A stretch of 64,000 nt of DNA from Arthrospiribacter ruber (GTDB lineage: Bacteria; Bacteroidota; Bacteroidia; Cytophagales; Cyclobacteriaceae). The DNA lies in the NCBI RefSeq assembly GCF_019343195.1, contig NZ_RPHB01000007.1, positions 62,001-126,000 on the forward strand. Direction: 5' to 3'. Shown in pieces: positions 54,711 to 64,000 of the stretch. The position numbers and the translations under genes were made by a program. The notes under the pieces were generated by a model. That model was given only the letters and a program-made list of their open reading frames with translations. It was not told the DNA's origin and made no database searches. Position 1 is the stretch's first letter; the number at the start of each line of letters is the position of its first letter.

Positions 54711-55787
54711 TTACAACTTATTTGTTCTGCTGATCAAAAGGTAATCAGCAAGTACCAAGGCGCACATGGCCTCCACTATAGGTACAGCCCTGGGGACTAC
54801 ACATGGATCATGTCTTCCTTTGCCCGAAACCGTAACCGACTCACCTAGCTCATTGACCGATTCTTGGTCCTGCATGATCGTAGCCACTGGCTTAAAAGCA
54901 ACATTAAAGTATATATCCTGCCCATTGCTGATACCACCTTGAATACCTCCGGAATGATTGGTTTTGGTCTTGACCAGATCACCTTCTCTGTAAAAAGCAT
55001 CATTGTGATCCGAACCTCTCATTTTGACCCCTTCGAAACCTGATCCATATTCAAAACCTTTGACTGCATTGATGCTGAGCATGGCTTTGCCTATTTCTGC
55101 ATGCAAGCGGTCAAAGACCGGCTCACCCAAACCTGGGGGTACTCCTTTTGCAACACAGCTCACAATACCACCTACGGTGTCCCTGCTTTTCCTTACTTCA
55201 TCTATGTACGCGATCATTTGCTCGGCCATTTCCCCATCCGGGCATCTTACAATGTTTTCTTCAGTATGCTCAAGGTTCAGTTCCTGATAGGTCTTGTCCA
55301 ATCTTAAGTCTCCTACCTGACTTACATAAGCCTGAACAGAAATTCCAAAATGCCTTAGCATCATCTTGGCAATGGCCCCGGCAGCTACTCGGGCAGCCGT
55401 CTCTCTGGCGCTACTTCGCCCGCCGCCACGGTAATCCCGTATGCCGTATTTTTCAAAATAGGTGTAATCCGCATGAGAAGGCCTGAATTTATCAGCAATA
55501 TGGCTGTAATCTTTACTTTTCTGATCGGTATTCATGATCACAATACCTATGGGTGTTCCTGTAGATTTGCCCTCAAATACTCCTGAAAGAATCTGGAACT
55601 CATCCTCTTCCTTTCTTTGAGTGGTTATCTTAGATTGACCAGGCTTTCTTCTTTGCATTTCCTGCCAGATGAAATCCTCATCTATTTCCAAACCTGCCGG
55701 ACAGCCGTCTATCACTACACCCAGACCTTTACCGTGAGATTCGCCAAAGGTGCTGATCCTGAAAATTCTACCGAATGAATTACCCAT
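54711..55787 (-). CDS. aroC: Chorismate synthase
   Basis: AroC makes chorismate from EPSP, the last shared step to aromatic amino acids and folate; it needs reduced FMN. The 358-residue protein starts [31 protein letters not shown], holds [23 protein letters not shown] in the middle and ends in the family motif with [17 protein letters not shown]. All are diagnostic, and the length is normal. Its first codons overlap the end of batD by eight bases (start 55787, batD stop at 55780), so it is translated from the batD message. The pairing of the two functions is not understood. Confidence 0.96.
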   Translation of the reverse strand: MGNSFGRIFRISTFGESHGKGLGVVIDGCPAGLEIDEDFIWQEMQRRKPGQSKITTQRKEEDEFQILSGVFEGKSTGTPIGIVIMNTDQKSKDYSHIADKFRPSHADYTYFEKYGIRDYRGGGRSSARETAARVAAGAIAKMMLRHFGISVQAYVSQVGDLRLDKTYQELNLEHTEENIVRCPDGEMAEQMIAYIDEVRKSRDTVGGIVSCVAKGVPPGLGEPVFDRLHAEIGKAMLSINAVKGFEYGSGFEGVKMRGSDHNDAFYREGDLVKTKTNHSGGIQGGISNGQDIYFNVAFKPVATIMQDQESVNELGESVTVSGKGRHDPCVVPRAVPIVEAMCALVLADYLLISRTNKL

Positions 55788-57237
55788 TACTGTTTTTTCT
55801 GATAATCATGATGGCCAACAGTACCACTGATGCCAACAACAACAAATTGATAAAGATGGAAAAATAATACTTATATCTCTGGTATGAAAGTTTATTGCTT
55901 TCTACCTCAATTAAATCATACAAACCACCTAGGCGCTGTCTTGAAATGGCTTGATTGACTTTGGATTCCCCTACCACATTGATCACAGCGGATGGACGCA
56001 AGGTGTCGTACCTGGCTTCCACTGGATTAAAGTAAATCCATTCAAAATGGTCTCTGAGGTTTACCTCGCCAGGTTCATTGACCGTGAGGTAATAATTGTA
56101 CTCTTTGATTCCGGTGACCTTTCCACCACCCCTGTTGATCTGCTGCCTTACATTGGGGTCAAAGGTGTTCAATTTATGGATTTGCTTAGTTCGGGGCGGA
56201 GAAATGGCACTGATATTTCCCTCTCCGCTGATGCCAAAGTTATAGGTAAACCCTTCCCCGGTCTGGGCTTCGGTTTCCCTGATGTTTTCCCTCAATTGAA
56301 ACACACCCACACTGACTTCATTTCTGAGAGGATGCTGAGGCAAAGGTTTAACTTTGACAGCTTTTGCAGAGGAGTAGAAAGTCTTAAAATCCTCCATCCT
56401 ATTACTTCCGAAAAAAGTAGGATTTCTGGCTACACGGTACTTTATCATTTCCCAAGCGATAGAAGGTATGGTAATTTCACCATCAGAAAAAGGAAAGAAA
56501 GTCGCCTCGTAAACTTTGTACTTCACCCAGTTTTTACCATTGATGGTAACTCTTTCGGGTTGGATATTGGTAATGTTGAAATTCTCTTCCCAAGCATTGG
56601 AAGGTTTCATTTTTTTGAGGATATCATCCAGCTGTCTTCCAGGTTCATAAAATTGAAAAGGAGCCTGATTGGTTTCGGACATGTAAAATGCCAGACTTAC
56701 ATTGAAGCCTTCACCCACAAATACCTCCGACTTATCCACCGAAGAAGCAAAGAAAGCATCATCCTCTATTTCTATAAATTCAGGTTCTTCTTCCCTCCTG
56801 TCCCTCCCAAACATATCATCAAAAGCATCAAAAGCCCCTGACCTTCTTTGGCTGGACCTTGGATCACCGACAGTGATGGTTTTGCCAGGGCTTCTTACAT
56901 CTGACCCATTGACTTTGATAGTAAAAGCATCAAGCGTAAATGTTCCTTTTCGGGCAGGTTTATAGTACTGAATAACACTGTTGGTACTCGTAACCTGCCC
57001 ATTGATCACATTCATGGACGAGGACTGGGAAAGTCCTTGTTTTTGAAACCCTGTGATCTCCGGAAACTCATCATACGACTTTATTTTGTCGTTAGAAATA
57101 GTTACTTTTATACTGAATGTTTCATTGAGTCCGATTTCCTCCGGACCAAGTTCTATGGTCACTTCCTGTGCCTGAATATTATGGAAATTAAATCCCATCA
57201 GGCATACAAGAAAAAGGGTGACAGCCGTTCTTATCAT
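55780..57237 (-). CDS. BatD family protein
   Basis: The 485-residue protein resembles BatD of the Bat (Bacteroides aerotolerance) operon: a signal peptide, several immunoglobulin-like domains with [27 protein letters not shown] and an internal FDDMFGR-type loop, and one C-terminal transmembrane helix (near residue 455-480) with a short basic tail. BatD is thought to act in the periplasm with von Willebrand-type BatA/B proteins and a MoxR ATPase, none of which occur in this window. It is upstream of aroC and overlaps it. Confidence 0.88.
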   Translation of the reverse strand: MIRTAVTLFLVCLMGFNFHNIQAQEVTIELGPEEIGLNETFSIKVTISNDKIKSYDEFPEITGFQKQGLSQSSSMNVINGQVTSTNSVIQYYKPARKGTFTLDAFTIKVNGSDVRSPGKTITVGDPRSSQRRSGAFDAFDDMFGRDRREEEPEFIEIEDDAFFASSVDKSEVFVGEGFNVSLAFYMSETNQAPFQFYEPGRQLDDILKKMKPSNAWEENFNITNIQPERVTINGKNWVKYKVYEATFFPFSDGEITIPSIAWEMIKYRVARNPTFFGSNRMEDFKTFYSSAKAVKVKPLPQHPLRNEVSVGVFQLRENIRETEAQTGEGFTYNFGISGEGNISAISPPRTKQIHKLNTFDPNVRQQINRGGGKVTGIKEYNYYLTVNEPGEVNLRDHFEWIYFNPVEARYDTLRPSAVINVVGESKVNQAISRQRLGGLYDLIEVESNKLSYQRYKYYFSIFINLLLLASVVLLAIMIIRKNSNG

Positions 57238-57355
57238 AACTAGGTGTTCAACTTAGTGCCGCAAATTAACTTTATATTTTAAACGCAACAAACCATTCAT
57301 AGTATCGTATCAATGCTTAATGTTGTTTTAACTAACCTTAATAAATTCTTTAACT

Positions 57356-57547
57356 ATGCTAGAGTATGTGAAAACCATTTTAATGAAAGTCAGCTTTGAC
57401 GGGAGGCTCTTCGAGAAAGAGTTGCGAAAGGCACTGAATCTACTTATCCCTGATGAGATTCAGTTATTCAAAGAATGGTGTTACAGTAAGTTTTCCAGCA
57501 AGTATGAGCCGGTCTTGAATAAATACTTTATAGGCTTGGCCGGATAA
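57356..57547 (+). CDS. Small conserved-looking protein, unknown function
   Basis: The 63-residue protein is compact and likely helical, with VSFDGRLFEKELRKALNLLIPDEIQLFKEWCYSKFSSKYEPVLNKYF. It has an ATG start, an isolated position and its own strong terminator right after the stop, which argues for a real transcript. It has no signal peptide or membrane helix. I recall short proteins of this form in Cytophagales but no function is known. It is divergent from batD, with about 118 bases between them for promoters. Confidence 0.6.
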   Translation: MLEYVKTILMKVSFDGRLFEKELRKALNLLIPDEIQLFKEWCYSKFSSKYEPVLNKYFIGLAG

Positions 57548-57553
57548 AATTTC

Positions 57554-57580
57554 AAAACCCCGCTCGTCGGGGTTTTTTTA
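57554..57580. terminator. Bidirectional terminator
   Basis: AAAACCCCG (57554-57562) pairs perfectly with CGGGGTTTT (57568-57576) around a five-base loop, followed by T residues on the plus strand and preceded by A residues that serve as a T run on the minus strand. It overlaps the end of queG. Confidence 0.85.
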
Positions 57581-58513
57581 TTCTTTTTTGAGAAACCTGA
57601 CATTCCGCATCAATCCCTCATATTTTGTCCTTTTTAATGCTGATTTTTGAAAAACCTTCCCAAAAGTTTCTTTTGTCATTTCTTCCCAGTCCCTTTCCCC
57701 AAAATTCTTCAGCTCAGGGTGTGGAAGGAATTCATCTTCCTGATGTGGCTTAGAAAAGCGGTTCCATGGACACACATCCTGACAGATATCGCAGCCGAAA
57801 ACCCAATTTTCCATTTTTCCCTTAAATTCTTCCGGAATAGCTTCTTTCAGCTCTATGGTCAGGTAAGAAATACACCTGGACCCGTCCACTACTCCGGCCT
57901 GCACAATAGCATCTGTAGGGCATGCATCCAGACATTTGGTGCAGGTTCCACAATAATCCTTTGCCATTGGAGGATCGGGGCTGACCTCCAGATCAATGAT
58001 CATTTCTGCCAAAAAAAAGAAACTTCCCATTTTTCTGTTCAAAAGAAGGCTGTTTTTGCCCAGCCAACCCAAACCTGATTTCTGGGCCCACTGCCTCTCC
58101 ATCACCGGAGCCGAATCCACAAACACCCTACCTCCAAAGTCACCTATTTCCTCCTGTAGTTTTTTCAGCAGTAATTTCAGCTTGTCTTTAATGACAAAAT
58201 GATAGTCCTTTCCATAAGCATATTTGGCTAGCTTCAGGTCTTCCTTTCCTTCAGGTAGTTGATCTTGAGGATAATAATTGTACATTAGGCTGACTACAGT
58301 TTTGGCACCCTCGACCAGCTTGGTGGGATCCAATCTTTTGTCAAAATGGTTGGCCAGATACGCCATTTGCCCATGATAATGCTGATTCAGCCAGTTTTCC
58401 AGCCTAGGAGCCTCATCTTCTAAAAAACCTGCCTCCGAAATCCCACAAAAATCAAAGCCCAGAAGCTTGGCCTGGGATTTTATAATCTGGGCATATTTTT
58501 CTTTTTTCATCAA
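57578..58513 (-). CDS. queG: Epoxyqueuosine reductase
   Basis: QueG reduces epoxyqueuosine to queuosine in the wobble position of tRNAs with GUN anticodons, using cobalamin and two 4Fe-4S clusters. In the 311-residue protein the DUF1730/cobalamin region is followed by [23 protein letters not shown], which holds the candidate catalytic aspartate (near residue 133). The cluster cysteines are Cys188, 191, 194 and 198 in [12 protein letters not shown], and Cys241, 244 and 248 in CDICQDVCP. It lacks the C-terminal HEAT repeats of longer forms. Confidence 0.94.
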   Translation of the reverse strand: MMKKEKYAQIIKSQAKLLGFDFCGISEAGFLEDEAPRLENWLNQHYHGQMAYLANHFDKRLDPTKLVEGAKTVVSLMYNYYPQDQLPEGKEDLKLAKYAYGKDYHFVIKDKLKLLLKKLQEEIGDFGGRVFVDSAPVMERQWAQKSGLGWLGKNSLLLNRKMGSFFFLAEMIIDLEVSPDPPMAKDYCGTCTKCLDACPTDAIVQAGVVDGSRCISYLTIELKEAIPEEFKGKMENWVFGCDICQDVCPWNRFSKPHQEDEFLPHPELKNFGERDWEEMTKETFGKVFQKSALKRTKYEGLMRNVRFLKKE

Positions 58514-58527
58514 TACTATCTTGCGGG

Positions 58528-58855
58528 ATTTACGATGTACGCATTACGATTTACGAGGCCTTCCGATTAACATACCCTTTTCTACCTACTCCAACCGTCT
58601 TAAATCTTAAATCTAATGTCTTATATCTCACGTCTCATGTCTGGACAATTTACGATTTGCGATATACGATTTACGAGGCCTTTCGATTATCAAACCCTTT
58701 TCTACCTACTCCAACCGTCTTAAATCTTAAATCTAATGTCTTATTTCTTAATAATTTACGATGTACGCATTACGATTTACGAGGCCTTCCGATTATCACA
58801 CCCTTTTCTACCTACTCCAACCGTCTTAAATCTTAAATCTAATGTCTTATATCTC
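58528..58855. repeat. Three direct copies of an intergenic repeat
   Basis: Copies start at about 58528, 58648 and 58754. A 49-base core is identical in all three (58575-58623, 58695-58743, 58801-58849). It is preceded in each by a variable stretch of TTACGATTTACGAGGCC type and followed by TTATATCTCA or a variant. Spacing is 120 and 106 bases. It fills the 350-base gap between queG and ruvB and has no coding content. Confidence 0.85.
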
Positions 58856-58866
58856 AAACCTCGCCT

Positions 58867-59898
58867 CTAAAAAAGACTCCCCGTCTCTCCTCCAAAATTA
58901 GGTTTTAACTTCAAATGCTTATAAGCAAGCTCTGTGGCCATCCTTCCTCGAGAAGTCCTCTTCATATAACCTTCCTGAATCAAAAAGGGCTCATAAACTT
59001 CCTCAATGGTCTCCGCTTCTTCCCCACAGGCTGTTGCGATGGTGCTCAGGCCTACTGGACCTCCTTTGAACTTTTCTATGATGGTCAGAAGGATCCTGTT
59101 GTCCATTTCATCCAAACCATTTTCATCTACATCCAGGGCATCTAGTGCTATTTTAGCAATTTCCAGAGTGATCTTGCCATTTCCTTTGATTTCTGCAAAA
59201 TCCCTTGTTCTCCGGAGCAGCATGTTGGCGATTCTTGGTGTTCCTCTACTTCTTCTGGCTATTTCATAAGCAGCCACATCATCTATAGGAGTTCCTAAAA
59301 TCCCTGCTGACCGACCTACAATATCTGTGAGTAATTTGGCATCATAGTATTCCAGACGGGAATTGATCCCAAAACGGGCGCGAAGCGGTGAGGTAAGCAA
59401 GCCTGATCTGGTTGTTGCCCCGATCAGCGTAAAAGGATTGAGGGAAATCTGCACAGACCTGGCATTAGGACCTGAGTCCAGCATGATGTCAATCCTAAAA
59501 TCTTCCATGGCAGAATAGAGGTATTCTTCTACCACCGGGTTTAGCCGGTGAATCTCATCTATAAACAGCACATCTCCATCTTCCAAATTGGTCAATAGCC
59601 CAGCCAAATCTGAGGGCTTATCCAGTACCGGCCCAGAAGTAATTTTGATCCCAGCTTCCAGTTCATTGGCAATGATATGGCTGAGGGTCGTTTTCCCCAA
59701 ACCGGGAGGCCCATGAAGGAGTACGTGATCAAGAGGTTCCTGCCTTCTCTTGGCCGCCAGCACAAAAATCTTCAGGTTTTCCACAATTTTGTACTGACCT
59801 GTAAAGTCATCGAAACTCAAAGGACGCAAAGCCCTTTCGATCTCTTTGTCCGAGGAGTTCATCCCCTCTTTGTCTCCGCTCAAATAATCTTCTCTCAT
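58867..59898 (-). CDS. ruvB: Holliday junction branch migration DNA helicase RuvB
   Basis: RuvB is the ring ATPase that, with RuvA, drives branch migration of Holliday junctions in recombination and repair. The 343-residue protein has [19 protein letters not shown], Walker [15 protein letters not shown], Walker [17 protein letters not shown], the GATTRSGLL sensor and a C-terminal winged helix with the [19 protein letters not shown] block. All are diagnostic. The ATG at 59898 was preferred, since 30 extra residues from the ORF start do not look like RuvB. It is divergent from apbE. Confidence 0.96.
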   Translation of the reverse strand: MREDYLSGDKEGMNSSDKEIERALRPLSFDDFTGQYKIVENLKIFVLAAKRRQEPLDHVLLHGPPGLGKTTLSHIIANELEAGIKITSGPVLDKPSDLAGLLTNLEDGDVLFIDEIHRLNPVVEEYLYSAMEDFRIDIMLDSGPNARSVQISLNPFTLIGATTRSGLLTSPLRARFGINSRLEYYDAKLLTDIVGRSAGILGTPIDDVAAYEIARRSRGTPRIANMLLRRTRDFAEIKGNGKITLEIAKIALDALDVDENGLDEMDNRILLTIIEKFKGGPVGLSTIATACGEEAETIEEVYEPFLIQEGYMKRTSRGRMATELAYKHLKLKPNFGGETGSLF

Positions 59899-60050
59899 GT
59901 GTTTTTTCGGCTCTCGTACAAAGATAGGAAAATAGAATAAGGCTAAAAGTCGTGGAGAAAGATCGGTATTTTTGCAATTTTGTTGCAAAAATGAGAAAAT
60001 GGAACTTTATTTTGAAAATAAGCTTTAACTTTCGGGAAAATTACCGATTC

Positions 60051-61112
60051 ATGCGCAGTACCGCCAATAAAAACATCATATATTCTATAATTCTTCTTTT
60101 ACTTGTCTCTGTGGTTTACCTGTATAGGCAAAATCAGCAACAGCCAGATGGAGAAGAAACAGTTGAGGAAACTTCAGGGCGTATCACTTTTTCGGGTAAT
60201 ACCATGGGTACTTCTTACAGGGTAGTTTACTTGGATGGTGGCGAGAGAAATTTCAAAGGAGAAGTTGATTCTTTGTTAAAAGTCTTCAACCAATCCCTGT
60301 CTACCTATATTGACAACTCTGAAATAAGCCGATTCAACAGGCAGGATACTTTACAATTTGAATCTCCTTTCTTCCTCAACGTCCTAAAATCCAGCAAAGA
60401 GGTCTATGAAAAAACTTCAGGGGCATTTGATCCTACAGTAGGCCCTTTGGTCAACCTTTGGGGATTTGGGCCAGGTGGTCCACAACTAAAAGACAGCGTC
60501 AATATCAACCAAATGCTTCCTTTGGTCAATTTCAGAGCGGTGGATTTTGACTCTTCTGAGGTGAGGAAAAAAACCGGAATGTACCTGGACTTTAGCGCTA
60601 TTGCCAAAGGTTATGGTGTGGATGTGGTAGCGGATTTCCTGACCGATCAGGGCATTGACAATATGCTTATAGAAATCGGCGGAGAACTGGTAGCCAAAGG
60701 TACCAATGATAAAGGTGAAATCTGGAAAGTAGGGATCAATAAACCAGAAGAACTTGGACGAGCTGACCAATTGGTCAGTATCATAGCTTTGGACAATAAA
60801 GCTTTAGCCACATCGGGCAATTACCGCAATTACTATGAAGCCGATGGTATGAAAATTTCCCATACCATAGATCCATCCACAGGAAGACCCGTGAGACATG
60901 GACTCCTGAGCGCTACTGTGATAGCCAAAGACTGCATGACTGCTGATGCCTATGCCACCGCGATGATGGTCATGGGAACTGAGAAGTCCATAGCCCTTCA
61001 AAAAAATATGGAAGACCTCGAGATATTTTTGATTTTCAACAATGAAGACGGAGAGTTGGATTTTTATGCCAGCGAAGGCATCAAACCCTACCTTTCCTTT
61101 ATAGAAGACTAA
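60051..61112 (+). CDS. apbE: FAD:protein FMN transferase
   Basis: ApbE attaches FMN through a phosphodiester bond to a threonine in proteins such as Nqr/Rnf subunits. The 353-residue protein starts with a membrane helix (NIIYSIILLLLVSVVYLY) acting as an uncleaved anchor, then GNTMGTSYRVVY, FDPTVGPLVNLWGFG, DFSAIAKGYGVDVVADFL, IEIGGELVAKG and the HTIDPSTGRPV block with the metal-binding residues. The frame is open further upstream, but the ATG at 60051 gives the best N-terminus. A ZIP transporter gene starts five bases after its stop. Confidence 0.93.
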   Translation: MRSTANKNIIYSIILLLLVSVVYLYRQNQQQPDGEETVEETSGRITFSGNTMGTSYRVVYLDGGERNFKGEVDSLLKVFNQSLSTYIDNSEISRFNRQDTLQFESPFFLNVLKSSKEVYEKTSGAFDPTVGPLVNLWGFGPGGPQLKDSVNINQMLPLVNFRAVDFDSSEVRKKTGMYLDFSAIAKGYGVDVVADFLTDQGIDNMLIEIGGELVAKGTNDKGEIWKVGINKPEELGRADQLVSIIALDNKALATSGNYRNYYEADGMKISHTIDPSTGRPVRHGLLSATVIAKDCMTADAYATAMMVMGTEKSIALQKNMEDLEIFLIFNNEDGELDFYASEGIKPYLSFIED

Positions 61113-61117
61113 TACAA

Positions 61118-61906
61118 ATGGCATTTAATTTCACACTACTCTTTCTTACCGCTATCATTGCAGGCGGACTTGCGTATTTCATACCCAATTGGGAAGAAAG
61201 ACTTTTCAAACTCGTTTTGGTTTTTGCAGGTTCGTACCTCTTTGCTATCACCGTATTACACATCCTTCCGGAGCTGTTTGTAGAAACCGAAGCCCCAACC
61301 AAGATGGGACTTTATATTTTGATGGGCTTTTTGTTGCAACAAATTCTTGCCCTTCTTTCCACAGGAGTAGAGCATGGACACATTCACCATCCCAGCCATG
61401 TGCATCAAGGTGCCAATTTAGGAGTATGGACGATTATGATCGGTCTTTTCATGCATGCATTTCTGGAAGGCACTTTACTGTCCCATGATGGCGCATTGGT
61501 TCATCACATGCACGACCACTCTCATGAAGGCCACTCCCATCACCATCACCACCATCATGGTAACAATAACCTTCTTTTTGGCATCCTATTGCACAAAGGT
61601 CCCGAAGCTTTTGCTCTTGTTGCAGTATTGATGACTGCCTTGAAAAAAAGGTGGGTTTTTGCGTTACTGATAATATTTGCTTTAGCCTCACCCGCAGGTA
61701 TGCTACTAAGCCACTACTTGTACGAGAGCAAAATTCTTGGAGGGGAAACCCTAAATGTATTCTATGGAATGGTTGCCGGAGGATTTTTGCATATTTCCAC
61801 CACCATTTTCTTTGAAAGCAGTCCGGACCACCGGTTTCATTTCAATAAGGTTTTGGTGAGTATTTTAGCCTTTGGCTTAGCCATATCGCTGGAAATGTTA
61901 CTTTGA
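61118..61906 (+). CDS. ZIP family divalent metal transporter
   Basis: The 262-residue membrane protein has seven or eight helices and a histidine-rich loop (HDHSHEGHSHHHHHHHG at about residues 130-150) between helices III and IV, typical of ZIP transporters for zinc, iron or related metals. The later HKGPEAFALVAVLM (helix IV, with the metal-binding histidine and glutamate) and the GGFLHISTTIFFESSP (helix V) support this. It follows apbE after five bases and probably shares its transcript, with no evident functional link. Confidence 0.9.
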   Translation: MAFNFTLLFLTAIIAGGLAYFIPNWEERLFKLVLVFAGSYLFAITVLHILPELFVETEAPTKMGLYILMGFLLQQILALLSTGVEHGHIHHPSHVHQGANLGVWTIMIGLFMHAFLEGTLLSHDGALVHHMHDHSHEGHSHHHHHHHGNNNLLFGILLHKGPEAFALVAVLMTALKKRWVFALLIIFALASPAGMLLSHYLYESKILGGETLNVFYGMVAGGFLHISTTIFFESSPDHRFHFNKVLVSILAFGLAISLEMLL

Positions 61907-62038
61907 AATTTTTGTTGCGTTTTCAATTGATTTCCCCTTATTTTATTTGGATAAGACATACATTAAGGTAGCAGGAAGCATTTATTGCTAATATGATATA
62001 CTTTCGCTAAATTGGTATATCAATCCAAATAAACCCAA

Positions 62039-62461
62039 ATGGAGAAGCCAATCTGTCCCAAATGTGAAAACGTCAAAGTAGTAAAAAGTGGAATTCTAGG
62101 TGGTAGACAACGATTCAAATGCAAAAAATGCGGCTACCACTTCACGGTAAACAAACTTGGCAAATCCATTGATAAATACTACGTAGTCAAGGCACTTCAA
62201 CTTTATATTGAAGGGATCTCTTACAGAGAAATCGAAAGAATATTGGGTGTGAGCCATGTTTCGGTCATGAACTGGGTGAAACAATACAAAATTAAAGCTC
62301 CGGAAAACTACGACTACCGTCCAACTTACAAAGTACTCAATCATACAGAATTGGTAAAATACATGGCCCAGAAAGAAAATCTGACTGATACGGGTATGCT
62401 CATCACCGAACTGGGAGATAAATTTATGATCATCAAGTGGGAAAGGTTTAAAAACCGTTAA
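62039..62461 (+). CDS. InsA-like zinc-ribbon/HTH protein
   Basis: The 140-residue protein has an N-terminal zinc ribbon with Cys6, Cys9, Cys28 and Cys31, as at the start of the IS1 InsA family. A helix-turn-helix (IEGISYREIERILGVSHVSVMNWVKQYK) follows. The DDE transposase part (InsB) that InsA relies on is not present after it, no terminal inverted repeats were seen, and the C-terminal residues 85-140 are unlike InsA. It may be a domesticated regulator. A porin gene begins 141 bases after its stop, making it a candidate target. Confidence 0.7.
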   Translation: MEKPICPKCENVKVVKSGILGGRQRFKCKKCGYHFTVNKLGKSIDKYYVVKALQLYIEGISYREIERILGVSHVSVMNWVKQYKIKAPENYDYRPTYKVLNHTELVKYMAQKENLTDTGMLITELGDKFMIIKWERFKNR

Positions 62462-62602
62462 ACCAAATTTTATTTTATTAGCTATAATTTTTTTACGAAT
62501 ATATATGTCCACTTTTTCTTTTGTCAATCATCTTTTCAAATTGGATGCGTCTTATCCGGGATTCGCTCAAGGGTAAGAAATTGACAAAAGACCCAAATAC
62601 CC

Positions 62603-64000
62603 ATGCTTGCCAAATCTAAATGGATTATCACCCTCTTGACTTCCAGCCTACTGGCATTCAATGCCTTTAGTCAGGATACACTTGCTTTTTTCAGCACGGC
62701 CAAAGATGAAATGATGGTAGACCATTCATACAAGCCCTTGACTTTGAACCTATCCGATGATGGATCCAAATATGTCAGGTTTTTGATTTGGAACCAGATG
62801 TGGGCAAGGGCCACTCAGAATAATCCCGGAACCCTTGATGTCGCCGGTAATCCTTCTTCATTCAGCACAGATATCGGCATCAGGAGGGCTAGGTTTTTGG
62901 CATTTGCACAAGTATCACCCAGATTTTTGGTATTGACCCACTGGGGCATCAACAATCAAACCTTTACCAATGGAGGTGTGCCCGGCGGGGGAATAACCGG
63001 AAATCCAGGACAAATCCCTGTCTCGGTCAACCCTGAAACAGGGCAAGGAACTGCCGCAGGCATGTCAGCCAAAAAACCTCAACTGTTTTTCCATGACATC
63101 TGGACTGAATTTAAAGTAACAGATGCGATTTACATAGGAACGGGATTGCACTATTGGAACGGGATCTCCAGAATGAGCAGCCATAGTACACTTTCCTTTA
63201 TGACCATAGACGCACCCATCTTCAACTGGCCGCTTATTGAGCTCACCGATCAGTTTGCCCGACAGTTTGGATTTTATGCCAAAGGCCAGTTTTCAAAATG
63301 GGATTACCGGATTTCTTTAAACAAACCCTTTTCAGTGGGCGCAGGCGGAAGATTTGACGAAGGCAGGCAAGTCCCGGTGGCAGCCAATATTGTCAATGAC
63401 AACTGGGCCACACAAGGATATATTGCCTATCAGTTTCTGGAGACCGAGAACAATAAACTTCCATTTTTTGTAGGCTCTTATCTTGGAACCAAAAAGGTAT
63501 TCAATATCGGAGCAGGCTGGCACCATCATCCAAAAGCTACATCCTCTCTAAGCGAAAGAGGAGATAGAAAGCTCCATGACATCGCCCTTTTTGGCTTGGA
63601 TTCCTTTTTGGATCTCCCAATTAATCCTCTAAAAGGAACTGCATTGACAGCCTATGCTGCACTCTATCACTTTGACTTTGGACCCAACTATATCCGAAAT
63701 ATAGGAATTATGAATGTCGGCTTTGGACCGGGATCATCACAGAACGGCGCAGGAAACAGCCAACCTACTATCGGCACTGGGCAGATTTTCTATACCCAAG
63801 CAGGTTACCTTCTTCCCAAAAGTATCCTGGAAGAAAAAGGCAGGCTTCAACCTTTCGGCGCTTTTACCTACAAAAACTTTGAATACTTTGACACTGGCAA
63901 CGCACAGTTTGATATAGGCCTGAACTATTACATTAATGGGCATCAGGCTAAAATCACTGCTCAGTACAGCAACAGACCGATTTTTGAGAATTACCGAAAA
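62603..64000 (+). CDS. Outer membrane porin (phosphate-selective porin O/P-like), 3' end outside the window
   Basis: The reading frame is open from the ATG at 62603 to the window end (466 codons so far). A signal peptide ends near AFSQ, then strands of amphipathic beta structure follow, with phrases like VRFLIWNQMWARATQN, GIRRARFLAFAQVSPRFLVLTHWGINN, YIGTGLHYWNG, FGFYAKGQFSKWDYRISLNKPF and FYTQAGYLLPKSILEEKGRLQPFGAFTYKNFEY. The latter recurs in porin O/P-like barrel ends. It probably forms a channel in the outer membrane, but the substrate is not known. The C-terminus is missing here. Confidence 0.8.
   Translation, partial: MLAKSKWIITLLTSSLLAFNAFSQDTLAFFSTAKDEMMVDHSYKPLTLNLSDDGSKYVRFLIWNQMWARATQNNPGTLDVAGNPSSFSTDIGIRRARFLAFAQVSPRFLVLTHWGINNQTFTNGGVPGGGITGNPGQIPVSVNPETGQGTAAGMSAKKPQLFFHDIWTEFKVTDAIYIGTGLHYWNGISRMSSHSTLSFMTIDAPIFNWPLIELTDQFARQFGFYAKGQFSKWDYRISLNKPFSVGAGGRFDEGRQVPVAANIVNDNWATQGYIAYQFLETENNKLPFFVGSYLGTKKVFNIGAGWHHHPKATSSLSERGDRKLHDIALFGLDSFLDLPINPLKGTALTAYAALYHFDFGPNYIRNIGIMNVGFGPGSSQNGAGNSQPTIGTGQIFYTQAGYLLPKSILEEKGRLQPFGAFTYKNFEYFDTGNAQFDIGLNYYINGHQAKITAQYSNRPIFENYRK

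Noticed and set aside
55951-56841. A 296-codon plus-strand frame
   Set aside because: It is antisense to batD, which has a signal peptide, Ig-like domains and a C-terminal helix; the plus frame has no such features.
58528-58855. CRISPR array
   Set aside because: The repeat unit is over 100 bases with a 49-base core; intervening segments are themselves related, and spacing is uneven.
62039-62461. A complete IS1 element
   Set aside because: No InsB catalytic domain, terminal inverted repeats or target duplication were seen around the InsA-like gene.

Overview
The window looks like a chromosomal segment of a Bacteroidota bacterium, most likely order Cytophagales and plausibly family Cyclobacteriaceae. 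The reasons are the gene families (BatD, DUF4382 lipoproteins, DPP-IV-type S9 peptidase, an IleRS of over 1100 residues, a porin O/P-like protein), the lack of Shine-Dalgarno sequences, -7 promoter elements of the form TAnnTTTG, and moderate to low GC. The genus is inferred from family content only.

Region 1 (1-11 kb) is housekeeping: phospholipid synthesis (cdsA, psd) around a glutamate dehydrogenase, two small membrane proteins, a periplasmic dipeptidyl peptidase, D-Ala-D-Ala ligase, SAM synthetase, a Gfo/Idh/MocA oxidoreductase and a SlyD-like isomerase. A repeat-filled gap (11.07-11.9 kb) leads to uvrA.

Region 2 (11.9-31.3 kb) holds uvrA with a TRIC-type channel, glyA-tatC-rpiB, a PGRP-type amidase, a GT-C-like membrane protein, rbfA with a LolC/E permease, two tandem tRNA-like genes with giant variable arms (22.8-23.2 kb), a LOG protein, ribD with a free-Met sulfoxide reductase, two DUF4382 lipoproteins, dgt, and a lone AAA/DUF4143 ATPase.

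Region 3 (31.3-45.5 kb) starts with ileS and lspA and then becomes accessory and scarred. It contains a potassium channel that appears to have lost S2-S5 of its voltage-sensor/pore scaffold, a broken three-gene module in which one ORF begins with a Cas9 RuvC-I peptide, a pRiA4b ORF-3-like protein, a SulP transporter, an AraC regulator, REP-like palindromes, and a REP-associated transposase fused to the end of an outer-membrane barrel.

Region 4 (45.5-64 kb) returns to ordinary genes: a 2OG-Fe(II) oxygenase coupled to a chromate transporter, tRNA-Val, an AI-2E-family exporter, an M14 carboxypeptidase, a dicarboxylate/amino-acid symporter, aroC overlapping batD, queG, a triplicated intergenic repeat, ruvB divergent from apbE and a ZIP transporter, and finally a single InsA-like zinc/HTH protein ahead of a porin that runs off the window.

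The signals most worth following are the twin tRNA-like RNAs with compensatory base changes and a shared terminator, the Cas9 N-terminal remnant, the channel with an internal deletion, and the transposase-barrel chimera.
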